A DNA stretch of 64,000 nt from an uncultured Roseivirga sp. (GCA_947493005.1 CANLOY010000002.1:397810-461809); one strand, 5' to 3'. Counted from the first letter of the stretch, positions 52,757-62,587 are shown. Numbers and translations: made by a program. Notes: generated by a model from the sequence alone, not told the origin.

Positions 52757-53287
52757 CTAGTTCCTTCCCGTATAAATTTTCCTTAATCTACCTAAGCACT
52801 TGTATTTTAAGTTCTTGGTAGTGTCAGTATTCTTGTAGTCTAATCTATCGGTAATTTGCACGAGGCTCATTTTCCGATAATAAAAAAGCTCCAATAGCTT
52901 TTTACAGGGATCTCCCAACTGACTCAAAGCCACCTCAACCTTATCTAATATCGATTCGTGCAGTAACTTTTCTTCTGTTGTCACCTCCCCTCCTTTTACT
53001 TCAATTCTTTTCTTTCTTTCAACCTCCCTTACCTCTCTTATTTTATTTTTCCCTATTCCAAAAAGATAGGTTTTCAAACCACTACTCAATACAGTAAGCT
53101 TCTCACTAACCACATTTTCATACAACTGTACCATACACTGTTGAAAAACCTCTCTTCCTTCTTCATATTCGCACTGATGATGTTTGTTAGCCCAAATGAT
53201 AAACTCATCTCTGTAATCGGCATATATGTTTTGAATCACATCATCATTACCTTCTTTAATCAGGGCAATCAGTCGTGTATTATCCAT
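52757..53287 (-). CDS. ECF-like RNA polymerase sigma factor
   Basis: The 176-residue protein has region 2-like VFQQCMVQLYENVVSEKL and LKTYLFGIGKNKIREVREV, and region 4-like CKKLLELFYYRKMSLVQITD with KNLKYKCLGRLRKIY. It belongs to a Bacteroidota sigma-70 group often found next to TPR or CHAT genes. It is the first gene of a three-gene leftward operon facing the CHAT gene. Confidence 0.85.
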   Translation of the reverse strand: MDNTRLIALIKEGNDDVIQNIYADYRDEFIIWANKHHQCEYEEGREVFQQCMVQLYENVVSEKLTVLSSGLKTYLFGIGKNKIREVREVERKKRIEVKGGEVTTEEKLLHESILDKVEVALSQLGDPCKKLLELFYYRKMSLVQITDRLDYKNTDTTKNLKYKCLGRLRKIYTGRN

Positions 53288-53567
53288 TTAATTCAAGCCT
53301 TAATGAGCCATTTCTTAAAAAGTAACCTAATGACATAGATTTTTTATTACTATTTCTCAAAATAACAAATTGGTATGTAGTAGAAAAGGATTCGTAACAG
53401 CTCCTATCACTCAACACCCTTACCGAAATCAATAGATAGCAACAAGGGGCAAAAAAAATATTTTTCTTGTGGGTTACCTTTCTTCCCTCTTCCCATTAAG
53501 TGTGCTATTCAAACTGTAAACAACAGTAGAATACGCTTAACCTATTAGTTAACAAAATCCAATTACA

Positions 53568-56500
53568 ATGGCAACAGACAATATTTTCAAATTTGTGTCG
53601 CTGAGACCTCCAAGAAAACCTTCCTCCAAAAATTCCAAAGTAGGCTTTGTGAGGTATGACAAGGGAAGAAAATCCCCTTTCCATAAAGCACTCGATCAAC
53701 TTAAAGATGACAATCTGGGAATGAAAGCGAGAAAGATGGCCGAAGAGTATATTCGCTCCGAAGTATATAATCCTGACATTAGTGATGAAGTTCAACTCGC
53801 TAAAAAGCTGTTTGAGACTAGTACCCCAGAAGAAGCAAGAGAGGTGGTAAAGAAAGAAACTGGGAAAAATCTGGATTCATTTCTAAAAAGTAGAGACATA
53901 GAAAACAAATGGAATCAATTATGGGACAGCCTTTACGCCCAATCCATTTCTCCACACATAGACCCGGAAGGACGGGGCAATATTCACAATGGAATAAAGG
54001 CGATTGAATACTTGAGAGCCATTCAAAAATCAGATGATGAGATGCCTCCGCTGATAGATGACTCAAAATTCAAACCTGTAATTCCTAAGGAAATAATTCC
54101 AAAACAACCTAAAGACGATAATGCCGCTTCGCCTGAAGAAAAAGACAGAGAAGAGACACTTGCAAAGTTCAACAGTCTCTACGAAGAGTTAAAACAAATG
54201 GACAAAGCAGCATCAGATATTAAAAATACTGATGTGGGTTATCGATCTGTACTCCAAAGAAAAGTAGCCCTCACGGATACCGAAATCAGTGATGCAAGCA
54301 TAGGAGCATTCAAGGAGTTTAAGCTTTTTGACCTTAAGAACCCTATACTTAGGAATATTGGCAAAAGTGCTGTTACCGATACAAACTACCTGATTAAAGA
54401 CAAAACAGGAGATGAAGAAGTAGAGACTACTTCCATGATCATTCCTTCTACCAAGCCATGGATCTTCGATGATTTTGGGCAAAAGAAGCTCAAAAAAAAC
54501 ACTCAAAGTATATTGAGAAACCATAAAAAGGAATTTGAGGAATTGGAATCGGCCCAAATTATATCCAGGCTGAACATCAAAATGGCCGATAAGGTAAAAG
54601 GCTTTTTCAACGAAACCACTAAAACCCAACAGTCATATATAGTCAACACAACAGGTCTACAATGGATAGCTGCCAACCTCCCAACCTGGACAAATGTGAG
54701 TCCAACCAAAGCAAAACCTAAACCAAAGCCAAAGCCTAAATCAGGGTCTGCAAGTGCCAGAGGTATTAAGCCATTAGGTATTGGTGATTTATTAGTGGTT
54801 AAACAAGAACTTCAGAAATACACAGCTGGAGAAGTAGCCCACATAGAAAACATCATGGGGACTGAAAAGAAAAACAGAACTCACCTTCGAATGAGAGAGA
54901 CGGAGGAAATCACAATTACCGAAACCGAAGAAATCGAAGAGTCAGAAAGAGACTTGCAAACGACTGAAAGATTTGAATTGCAAAAAGAAACTCAAAAAAC
55001 AATAGAGTCTGAAATGAGTGTAGAAGCTGGTGTTTCAGTATCTGCATCTTATGGCGTGGTAACGGCCACTGCTAATGCCAATTTCGGCCTGAGTCAGTCT
55101 AGTTCTGAATCAACAAGAAATGCTACCAATTATGCAAAAGAGGTAGTTGACAGATCATTGTCTAGAATTACTCAAAAGAGCAGAGAAGAAAGAACTCGTA
55201 GATCTTTGGAGAGATTTGAAGAAAAAAACGAACATGGCTTTGACAATACTGCCAACCAAGATCATGTCATTGGTATTTACAGATGGGTAGACAAGCATTA
55301 TAAGGCAAGAGTAATCAATTATGGTAAAAGGTTGATGATGGAGTTTATCTTACCTGAACCCGCAGCCTTCTACATACATACTCAGGAGAATAAGGAACTG
55401 GAAGGCATAAATGCTGTAAAGCCAGAGGTTCCTACAATTTGGGGACGTCCACTTGAGCCAACAGACCTGACCAAATCTAACTACACTGATTTTATTGCGG
55501 CATACAATGTACAGGATTCGGAAGCTTACCCAGATGAAATTGTAAGGGTTTCATCATCAGTAGCTGATGCTCCTGGGGCCGGAGGCAAAAAGAATGTACA
55601 CTTTGCCAAAGAATCGGATAAGCTTAAAGTACCTGATGGCTATCAGGCCATTGACTTTTACGGCTATTCATCCCTGGGCGGTTACAAAAACAAATACATG
55701 TATTTATTTATTGGAGGAACTGATTTTTCAAATGCTTCAGTATATGGTTTAGAAGGCATCATCCCAATGTCTGTAAACGGCTGGGGTGCTGACTATAATG
55801 CTAGTATTGCAGTGAAATGTGAACTCAAACCTGAAGGAATCAGCGCCTGGCAAATCAAGACCTTCCAAGCCATAATGAATGCCTATGAAAATGCTATGGC
55901 TACTTATAATGAAGAAGTAGCAGCAGCTGAAATTCAGGAAGGTGTAAAAATTGAGGGAAGAAATCCTGACTTCAATAGAACCATTGAGCAAGAGGAACTG
56001 AAAAAAGGTGCATTGCGAATGCTTACTAACAACTTTGCCAAAACAGAAGTAAGTGGCACCTGGCGATACAATGAGTTTTTCAACGCCATGAAAGACAATG
56101 GTCAGTATGGCTACCCTGAGTTTGATATTGAAGAAGCACAGGTTGAAGGAAAAATCATTCAGTTCTTTGAACAAGCATTCGAATGGGCAAACATCACCTA
56201 TCGTTTCTATCCATATTACTGGGGAAGAAAATCAGATTGGGATGAAACTTATAATAAGGAAGATACCGACACGGATTTCAGCAATTTCTTAAGAGCAGGA
56301 GCTGCCCGTCTGGTAATTCCAGTGCACCCTTCATATACTGAAACTGTACTTCACTATATGTATACCAATGAAATCTGGAATGGTGGTGAACCGCCTGTAC
56401 TTGATGATCCTTTATTTATTTCAATCATTGATGAAATAAAGTCTGAAACTGATAGTGACCTTGGTGGTGATTTGCCAGGTTGCTCGCTGGAATCGGGATA

Positions 56501-56600
56501 CCCTTGCCTTAGTGATGAATGGGACGTAAAGGTGCCGACCAATTTGGTATACCTACAGGAAGACAGTGAACTACCAGATTTCACTGAAGAGGATAGTTAA
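53568..56600 (+). CDS. 1010-aa protein of unknown function, possible injected or pore-type effector
   Basis: No signal peptide is present. The N-terminal about 380 residues are charged and helical. A KAKPKPKPKPK linker lies near 382-392. Then comes a region starting IGDLLVVKQELQKYTAGEVA, a long acidic coiled segment (ETEEIEESERDLQTTERFEL) and a Gly/Ala/Ser-rich stretch (about 485-515, SVEAGVSVSASYGVVTATAN). The C-terminal domain contains YRFYPYYWGRKSDW and FLRAGAARLVIPVHPSY. I recognise the last part only as a recurrent domain in large uncharacterised bacterial proteins. The adjacent phospholipase D gene (26 bp on) suggests a joint function. Confidence 0.7.
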   Translation: MATDNIFKFVSLRPPRKPSSKNSKVGFVRYDKGRKSPFHKALDQLKDDNLGMKARKMAEEYIRSEVYNPDISDEVQLAKKLFETSTPEEAREVVKKETGKNLDSFLKSRDIENKWNQLWDSLYAQSISPHIDPEGRGNIHNGIKAIEYLRAIQKSDDEMPPLIDDSKFKPVIPKEIIPKQPKDDNAASPEEKDREETLAKFNSLYEELKQMDKAASDIKNTDVGYRSVLQRKVALTDTEISDASIGAFKEFKLFDLKNPILRNIGKSAVTDTNYLIKDKTGDEEVETTSMIIPSTKPWIFDDFGQKKLKKNTQSILRNHKKEFEELESAQIISRLNIKMADKVKGFFNETTKTQQSYIVNTTGLQWIAANLPTWTNVSPTKAKPKPKPKPKSGSASARGIKPLGIGDLLVVKQELQKYTAGEVAHIENIMGTEKKNRTHLRMRETEEITITETEEIEESERDLQTTERFELQKETQKTIESEMSVEAGVSVSASYGVVTATANANFGLSQSSSESTRNATNYAKEVVDRSLSRITQKSREERTRRSLERFEEKNEHGFDNTANQDHVIGIYRWVDKHYKARVINYGKRLMMEFILPEPAAFYIHTQENKELEGINAVKPEVPTIWGRPLEPTDLTKSNYTDFIAAYNVQDSEAYPDEIVRVSSSVADAPGAGGKKNVHFAKESDKLKVPDGYQAIDFYGYSSLGGYKNKYMYLFIGGTDFSNASVYGLEGIIPMSVNGWGADYNASIAVKCELKPEGISAWQIKTFQAIMNAYENAMATYNEEVAAAEIQEGVKIEGRNPDFNRTIEQEELKKGALRMLTNNFAKTEVSGTWRYNEFFNAMKDNGQYGYPEFDIEEAQVEGKIIQFFEQAFEWANITYRFYPYYWGRKSDWDETYNKEDTDTDFSNFLRAGAARLVIPVHPSYTETVLHYMYTNEIWNGGEPPVLDDPLFISIIDEIKSETDSDLGGDLPGCSLESGYPCLSDEWDVKVPTNLVYLQEDSELPDFTEEDS

Positions 56601-56626
56601 TCATTCGCGAAATCACAGATTCTATT

Positions 56627-58069
56627 ATGTCTAGTAAGAATTATTTCGTGAATAGTGGATCAGCCATCAGTAACAACTTTGTATTACCACTGATGAATGG
56701 TGAAAAAGCTTGGCGGCAGGCATACTTACAAATGGATGCCGCCAAGAAATCCATTGACTTATGCTTCTGGGGCTTTGAAAGTGACCACCAATTGGTCAGA
56801 AATCAAAACGAAGCTTTACTCGGCCCCAGCAAACGTAATAAGTATACTATGTACCAACTGCTTCAGAAAAAGAAGAAAGCTGGTGTTAAGATCAGGATAC
56901 TATTGTGGGAGCTACCTTTCAATGCCGGTTGGAATTTCTCGGACATGCTTATTCGCTTGTCAGGAATGATTGGTGATTTAGAGGTACTTTATCAGCCACA
57001 CCCCACTCATACTATTGGTTCATGGCATCAGAAAACCATCGTAATCGATGATACCATTGCTTTTGTTTCTGGTATGAACGCCAAGGAAAATGACTGGGAT
57101 ACATCTGACCATAAGGTATTTGATATGAGGCGTGCTAAACACAGATTGACCGCTTCTGAAAGAAAGAAGATCAATCTGCACAAAGATCACGATGCCATAC
57201 ATTTACCCAGAAGGGACTACATGGCTATGATAAAAGGCCCAGCTGTTACTGCTGTAAAAGCGAACTTTGTGGAACGGTGGAATTACTGTATTAGTCAGAA
57301 GTACTACTTCCATGATAAAGTAAAAAAGCTATCAGCACCAGCCTTAAACCAGCCATTTTCGGATGTAAAGGCCCAAATAACCCGTACAATTCCTAAGTAC
57401 AAACCAACTCCAAAAGGAGACAGAAGTATTCAGGATTCGTATCTAAAGGCTATCAGTCTTGCTGAGAAATACATCTATATCGAAGATCAGTATTTCAGAT
57501 CTCAGGTATTGGCAACCGCTTTGGCAAAGGCTATTAAGAAGAACAAAAAGCTAATTCTTATTGTTGTCACTCAACCCGATTATCTGGCGGAGATAGAGCC
57601 TGGAGAATCATGGAAAATTGGCACTCCTAGCTCCTACTGGACTAACAAGGCCTACGAAACAGTAAAAAAAGCACTCCCAGAATTTGTGATGTTTTACCTT
57701 CAGGGAAGTGAAGTTCTGAAAGGAAAACGAGTATTCAAAACCGTAAACATTCACTCTAAAATCATGATTGTAGACGATGAGTTCTATACTATTGGCTCTG
57801 CCAATGTTAATGAAAGAAGTTTCGAATATGATGGCGAGTTGAATGTGGCCGTACAACACTCTTCTGCCAAAGACTTCAGGAAAGAGGTGTTTTCAAATCT
57901 TTTACAAACCACTTGTCCTGATGACATCAACAAAATGGTAAAGCTATGGTATGATCATGCTAAATCAAATCACAATGCTTTCAACAATAATTCAAAGCCT
58001 ACAAGCTTAGTATATCCATTTAGTCAGGGAGGTCCCTTATTACCAATCGTACCTAATGATTGGACTTAG
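56627..58069 (+). CDS. Phospholipase D-family protein
   Basis: The 480-residue protein has two HKD motifs: HQKTIVIDD (His134) with AFVSGMNAKEND, and HSKIMIVDD (His376) with YTIGSANVNERSFEYDGEL. Between them lies IEDQYFRSQVLATALAKA. There is no signal peptide or membrane helix. Members hydrolyse or transfer phosphatidyl groups, and some are antibacterial effectors. It is co-directional with and 26 bp after the 1010-aa gene, and ends at a strong terminator. Confidence 0.92.
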   Translation: MSSKNYFVNSGSAISNNFVLPLMNGEKAWRQAYLQMDAAKKSIDLCFWGFESDHQLVRNQNEALLGPSKRNKYTMYQLLQKKKKAGVKIRILLWELPFNAGWNFSDMLIRLSGMIGDLEVLYQPHPTHTIGSWHQKTIVIDDTIAFVSGMNAKENDWDTSDHKVFDMRRAKHRLTASERKKINLHKDHDAIHLPRRDYMAMIKGPAVTAVKANFVERWNYCISQKYYFHDKVKKLSAPALNQPFSDVKAQITRTIPKYKPTPKGDRSIQDSYLKAISLAEKYIYIEDQYFRSQVLATALAKAIKKNKKLILIVVTQPDYLAEIEPGESWKIGTPSSYWTNKAYETVKKALPEFVMFYLQGSEVLKGKRVFKTVNIHSKIMIVDDEFYTIGSANVNERSFEYDGELNVAVQHSSAKDFRKEVFSNLLQTTCPDDINKMVKLWYDHAKSNHNAFNNNSKPTSLVYPFSQGGPLLPIVPNDWT

Positions 58070-58095
58070 TTTAGTCTTTTAGTTTTAGTAGTTTG

Positions 58096-58130
58096 AAAAG
58101 CATGATAATTGAAATTATCGTGCTTTTTTT
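58096..58130 (+). terminator. Intrinsic terminator after the phospholipase D gene
   Basis: A 14-bp stem (58096-58109 with 58114-58127, one U-G) and a run of eight T. A frame entering the agmatinase gene from 58093 would be translated through this hairpin, so the true start is downstream. Confidence 0.88.
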
Positions 58131-58134
58131 GTGT

Positions 58135-58950
58135 ATGGCTATTCTTAAAAGCAAAGTATCGGAGCTTAATTCGAATGACATTGCAATCCATGGTGTTTCG
58201 TTTGACGAAAATTCGTCCTTTATGCAAGGCCCAGCTAAGGCTCCTGAATTAATTATTCAATCCATTGAGTCTGATTCTTCAAACTTCTATACCGAGAACC
58301 TCATTGGCTTGAATGAACACCCAAAGGTGAAGTGGTGTGGTAGCTCCAAACCTGAAAGCTATTTCGAAATTGCTAATCCCATTCGCGACATACTGGCAAA
58401 AAATGCAACTCCATTCTCTCTGGGAGGTGACCATTCAATTACTTATCCTATTATGAAAACCATGGCTGAAAAACATCCAGATCTCCACATTGTGCATTTC
58501 GATGCGCATGGAGATCTTTATGATGAATTAGACGGTAATAAGCACTCTCATGCATGTCCTTTTGCCAGAATAATGGAAGAAGGCCTGGCTAAAAAGCTTA
58601 CGCAAATTGGTATCCGTACTATGACTCAACATCAGAAAGAACAGGCTGATCGTTTTGGAGTAGATGTTATAGAAATGAAAAACTGGTCTCCTAATCTTAA
58701 CTTAAAATTTGATGGTTCTCTTTATATCACTTTCGATATGGATGTGCTTGATCCGGCTTTTGCGCCTGGTGTTTCTCATCACGAACCTGGTGGCTTTACT
58801 ACAAGAGAGGTGCTTTCAATGATTCAAAAGCTAGATGCTAACATTGTAGGCTGTGATGTGGTAGAGTATAATCCTGACAGAGATTTAAATGGAGTTACTG
58901 CCATGGTGGCTGCAAAAGTGGTAAAGGAGTTATTAGCGAAGTTGGTGTAG
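58135..58950 (+). CDS. Ureohydrolase (agmatinase/arginase-type)
   Basis: I start at 58135 (MAILKSKVSELN), after the terminator, giving 271 aa. Manganese-site motifs are GGDHSI, FDAHGDLYDE and TFDMDVLDPAFAPGVSHHEP, ordered as in the agmatinase (SpeB) branch. It would release urea from agmatine or a related guanidino compound. The product class is certain; the exact substrate is not. Confidence 0.93.
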   Translation: MAILKSKVSELNSNDIAIHGVSFDENSSFMQGPAKAPELIIQSIESDSSNFYTENLIGLNEHPKVKWCGSSKPESYFEIANPIRDILAKNATPFSLGGDHSITYPIMKTMAEKHPDLHIVHFDAHGDLYDELDGNKHSHACPFARIMEEGLAKKLTQIGIRTMTQHQKEQADRFGVDVIEMKNWSPNLNLKFDGSLYITFDMDVLDPAFAPGVSHHEPGGFTTREVLSMIQKLDANIVGCDVVEYNPDRDLNGVTAMVAAKVVKELLAKLV

Positions 58951-58972
58951 ATATTTCACAATTCAACTAAGA

Positions 58973-58995
58973 TGATTCCCGTCTATGCGGGAATG
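58973..58995. repeat. REP-like palindrome
   Basis: ATTCCCG-TCTAT-GCGGGAAT is a hairpin of the dispersed ATTCCCGC..GCGGGAAT type, lying between convergent genes. Confidence 0.5.
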
Positions 58996-59044
58996 ATGAT
59001 AACAACATTCTTCGGCCTAAATAATTCTTGCAAAACACCTGTAC

Positions 59045-60130
59045 TTATTTAAATACACTCTTCAAAGCTTTTCCGGCCTTGGGTTGTTTGTATTTAATTC
59101 CTAGAAGCTCAGCAACTGTTGAAGCAATCTGATTTTGATAAAATTGACCTTTTGTACTTTCTCCCAGGAATTTTGTATCTGGCCCCAATGCGGCAATCCA
59201 AATTTGATCTGCTCCTTTAATACTACTACCATGCCCTTTCCAGGTTTCTTTTGGAATGGTACCTCTGCCATGATCGGTAGTAATGAGTAATGTGGTTTTA
59301 TCTCTGTACTGTGGAGTAGATTGAATGTAATCCCAAATCTGTTTGATAAACTGATCTGTTTGATGGGCTGACTTCAGATAATGATCATACTTTCCTTCAT
59401 GGGCAAAATCATCGGTTTCACCATAAGCAATATAGATGAGTCTTGGCCCGTGCTTTTTAACATATTCCATCATAAAATGGTGTGTAAATGCGTCTAATCT
59501 AACACTTCCCCACGGGCTTGGAATTTCATCCTGGAGCTTATTCAGAAAGACTTCTTTCTCCGAAAGAGGTTTATCTTTTGATTTTTCAAAACCCGCATTA
59601 ACAGGAACACCGCTTCTTTCTTCGTTGATGATAAAAGGAAAAACATCCCAGGAACCAAAAGCTGCTACTTGTCCTTTAAATTCTTCTTGCTGATTGATAT
59701 ACTCCAATACAGTAACATTGGGGTTTGGAATCTTTCCATTTGATTTGATATGTTCATCATCCGCAAACCCTGACAGGATTTCACTATAACCAGGGTAAGA
59801 AAACCACATATTATTTGTACAGTTCACCTTGCTATTCTTCCACCGATTTCCATAAAGTTGCCCTTGCTTATTAATAATCGACCAGAAAAATGGCATTAAG
59901 GTTTCTCTCCTTTCTTTCGCGCTTTCTTTCCAAAAAAGCTCTCTCAACTCTTTTGTATTACCTACATACTTTTTATCGCCTATCAAAGTAGAGTCTGCAC
60001 CTCCAAAAAGCTCTTGCCAGCGAAGCCCATCGAGTGTTATTAAAAATACGTTTTCAGTCTTTTGATTTTGCGCGCAACTTGAAAATGAAAGCAGTAAGCA
60101 TGCCCAAAATAGAGTCAATCTGTTCTTCAT
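59045..60130 (-). CDS. Alkaline-phosphatase-superfamily lipoprotein
   Basis: The 361-residue protein has a lipoprotein signal (LLLSFSSC). Metal-site motifs of the alkaline phosphatase/sulfatase/phosphodiesterase fold are visible: FLITLDGLRWQELFGG, YGETDDFAHEGKYDHY and LLITTDHGRGT with GHGSS. It acts in the periplasm or at the surface on a phosphate ester or phosphodiester; substrate unknown. Confidence 0.88.
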   Translation of the reverse strand: MKNRLTLFWACLLLSFSSCAQNQKTENVFLITLDGLRWQELFGGADSTLIGDKKYVGNTKELRELFWKESAKERRETLMPFFWSIINKQGQLYGNRWKNSKVNCTNNMWFSYPGYSEILSGFADDEHIKSNGKIPNPNVTVLEYINQQEEFKGQVAAFGSWDVFPFIINEERSGVPVNAGFEKSKDKPLSEKEVFLNKLQDEIPSPWGSVRLDAFTHHFMMEYVKKHGPRLIYIAYGETDDFAHEGKYDHYLKSAHQTDQFIKQIWDYIQSTPQYRDKTTLLITTDHGRGTIPKETWKGHGSSIKGADQIWIAALGPDTKFLGESTKGQFYQNQIASTVAELLGIKYKQPKAGKALKSVFK

Positions 60131-60180
60131 AGTTTAAAAAGTGTTGAATTACCAACTGTTATTGTGTATTCAATATTAAA

Positions 60181-61356
60181 TCATTCAAAGTCTTCTAAAG
60201 CACTTAAAAGAATATCTATTTCTTCTTCTGTATTATAGTAATGAACTGAGGTCCTTACAATTTCTACCAACCCTCTGGCTGTCATATCCAGATAAGTGTT
60301 TGGCACCCCATTCCACGACACGTTAATGCCTCTGCCAAAAAGATACTGTTTCACATCTTCTGCCGATTTTCCGTCTACCGTAAATGAAATTATACCACTT
60401 TGAACCGATCCTATATCATGAACTTTAACTCCTTCAATTGACCTGAGTCCCTTCCTCAATTTGCCAGATAACTCACAGATGCGTTTCCATATATTTTCGG
60501 TACCAATTTCTAGTATATAAGAAACAGCAGCGTTCAACCCCATAGTTGCCGCACGATTTCCTTCCCAGTTTTCGAACTTTCGCGCATCATCTCTTACCTC
60601 ATAGGTATTCTCTCCTGTCCAGTTTGCTGAATGCAAATCGATACAGTAAGGATTTAGCTTAGGTAGCACCTCTTTTCTTACATATAAAAAGCCAATACCT
60701 CTGGGGCCTCTTAAATACTTTCGTCCTGTTGCCGATAGCATACCACAACCAATTTCATTGACATCTAAAGGGTATTGCCCTGCTGACTGACAAGCATCCA
60801 AAAGGTACAGTACGTTCTTTTGTCTACAGATTTTTCCAATTTCCTTAACAGGAGTTACCAAGCCTCCATTGGTTGGCATATGAGTAATTGAAACCAGTTT
60901 AGTTTTAGACGTAAACATTTGGGTAAAAGCTTCCAAATTGGGATCACCATTTTCAAGGTTTGGGATTACCCTAATTACCAAGTCTTTTTGATGATGCAGG
61001 TAAGACAGGTAATTACTTGCATAGTCTGGTTGATTAGTGATAATTTCATCACCGCCTTCCCAATCAATTGCCTGAAAAGCAGCATTCCAGGCTGCTGTTG
61101 CATTTTCCAGAATGGCAATTTCTTCTTTATGTGCATTGATCAGTTTAGCCAATAGTTCATAGGTGGATTCAATCTTATCGGTATACTTTGAATTCACTTC
61201 GTACCCCCCATAAGTAGCTTCTTCCACTATATAATTTACCATAGCATCTCGAACTGTATTTGGGGGAAGGGCACTTCCAGCATTATTAAAATGAATCACT
61301 TTCTGAACGCCATCAGTTTCTATTCTGAACCGCTCAATATCTTTGGCACTAAACAT
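60181..61356 (-). CDS. Class V aminotransferase (cysteine desulfurase-like)
   Basis: The 391-residue PLP enzyme has HFNNAGSALPP, ATAAWNAAF and SITHMPTNGG. YLLDACQSAGQYP carries the PLP Asp and Gln, and SATGRKYLRGPRGIGFLYV the Schiff-base Lys. The class includes cysteine desulfurases and isopenicillin-epimerase-like proteins. No catalytic Cys loop typical of IscS is evident, so the specific activity is open. Confidence 0.9.
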   Translation of the reverse strand: MFSAKDIERFRIETDGVQKVIHFNNAGSALPPNTVRDAMVNYIVEEATYGGYEVNSKYTDKIESTYELLAKLINAHKEEIAILENATAAWNAAFQAIDWEGGDEIITNQPDYASNYLSYLHHQKDLVIRVIPNLENGDPNLEAFTQMFTSKTKLVSITHMPTNGGLVTPVKEIGKICRQKNVLYLLDACQSAGQYPLDVNEIGCGMLSATGRKYLRGPRGIGFLYVRKEVLPKLNPYCIDLHSANWTGENTYEVRDDARKFENWEGNRAATMGLNAAVSYILEIGTENIWKRICELSGKLRKGLRSIEGVKVHDIGSVQSGIISFTVDGKSAEDVKQYLFGRGINVSWNGVPNTYLDMTARGLVEIVRTSVHYYNTEEEIDILLSALEDFE

Positions 61357-61517
61357 GTTTGAAAGATAGAAAACAAAACAAGATTTAAAGACATTCTAAC
61401 ACTCGGTCTTCATAAAAAAATCATCCTCAAACCTTAAAGGGAAACTATTAGGATTTAGTAATGATTAATAAAAAGACCGTATTTCACAGAACTCTTTTTA
61501 CCCTATCATTCGTATTC

Positions 61518-61525
61518 TATATTTG
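61518..61525 (+). promoter_or_regulatory. -7 promoter box of mltB
   Basis: TATATTTG matches TANNTTTG. Its place, 28 bp before the ATG at 61546, supports that start over the ATG at 61531, which would leave almost no leader. A clear -33 TTG is not seen. Confidence 0.5.
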
Positions 61526-61545
61526 AACTCATGTATACAAGTTTT

Positions 61546-62511
61546 ATGCGCATTCCCATTTTCAGCCTTTTAGTTTTATTAAGTTCTATCTCGGCTTTTG
61601 GTCAGATAGATCCGGTTAAAATCGAGGCTTTTGCTACATCATTTGCTGAAAAACACAAAAGATCAAAAGATGAAGTATTGGCTATTTTAAAGACTGCAGA
61701 ATTTCAACCTTCGATTATTGAAAAAATATCAAGGCCTGCCGAAGGCACAATGACCTGGGAAAGGTATAGGAATATCTTCATTAAAAAGGAACGTATTGAT
61801 GCTGGTGTAGAATTCTATAAAGAGCATAAAGCGACACTGGAAAAAGTTAGTGCAGATACTGGAGTACCCGCTGAAATCATATTAGGCATTATTGGAGTAG
61901 AAACTTATTTCGGTAAAATCAAAGGCTCATATAAAGTGCTTGACGCCTTGTATACCTTAGGCTTTGGGTACCCAAAACGTAGCAAGTTTTTTAAATCAGA
62001 GTTAGAGAAATTCCTAGTCTTAACGGAGCTAGAAGACTTAGATGTCAATACTATTGAAGGTTCTTATGCTGGTGCTATGGGTTACTCACAATTTATGCCT
62101 AGCAGTTATATCGCCTATGCTAAAAGCTTTGAAGAAAATGGCACAAGAGATTTAATGAATAGTCCGGAAGATGCTATTGCCAGTGTTGCTAATTACCTAA
62201 AAGTTCACCGTTGGAAAAGAGGACAGCCTGTTACCTCCAGAGCTGAAATGACTCGAAAAATCACAGGGCTTAGAAAACAATCAACACGCCCCCAAAACAA
62301 AGTATCGGATTATACTAAGATAGGTTTTAAACCTGCCGAAAAATTGGATGCTAACCTACCTGCAACCATGATCATCCTTGATAAGGAAGGCAATACAGAA
62401 CACTGGTTTGGCCTTTACAACTTTTATGTAATTACACGATATAATCACAGTCCGTTGTATGCCATGGCGGTCTATCAATTAGCTCAAGAAGTGAAGAAGG
62501 GAATGAATTAG
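61546..62511 (+). CDS. mltB: MltB-type lytic murein transglycosylase
   Basis: From 61546 the protein (321 aa) has a signal peptide ending SSISAFGQ. The catalytic Glu is in IIGVETYFGKIKGSY, and SYAGAMGYSQFMPSSYIAYA and SPEDAIASVANYLK are typical of family 3 (SLT_2). It cleaves the MurNAc-GlcNAc bond of peptidoglycan with formation of 1,6-anhydro ends. No lipobox is present, so it is probably soluble in the periplasm. Confidence 0.95.
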   Translation: MRIPIFSLLVLLSSISAFGQIDPVKIEAFATSFAEKHKRSKDEVLAILKTAEFQPSIIEKISRPAEGTMTWERYRNIFIKKERIDAGVEFYKEHKATLEKVSADTGVPAEIILGIIGVETYFGKIKGSYKVLDALYTLGFGYPKRSKFFKSELEKFLVLTELEDLDVNTIEGSYAGAMGYSQFMPSSYIAYAKSFEENGTRDLMNSPEDAIASVANYLKVHRWKRGQPVTSRAEMTRKITGLRKQSTRPQNKVSDYTKIGFKPAEKLDANLPATMIILDKEGNTEHWFGLYNFYVITRYNHSPLYAMAVYQLAQEVKKGMN

Positions 62512-62587
62512 GTGATTGGGTGATTGGGTGATTGGGTGATTGGGTGATTGGGTGATTGGGTGATTGGGTGATTGGGTGATTGGGTGA
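62512..62587 (+). repeat. 9-copy 8-bp tandem repeat (TGATTGGG)
   Basis: Nine perfect copies of TGATTGGG run from 62513 to 62584, starting directly at the mltB stop (TAG at 62509-62511). The absence of any divergence between copies implies recent slippage. It lies between convergent genes, downstream of both. Confidence 0.97.

Noticed and set aside
58093..58134. N-terminal extension of the agmatinase-type protein
   Set aside because: The codons are the two arms of the phospholipase D terminator; the hydrophobic peptide is an artefact.
62512..62587. CRISPR array
   Set aside because: The 8-bp units are directly contiguous with no spacers and no cas genes are in the window.
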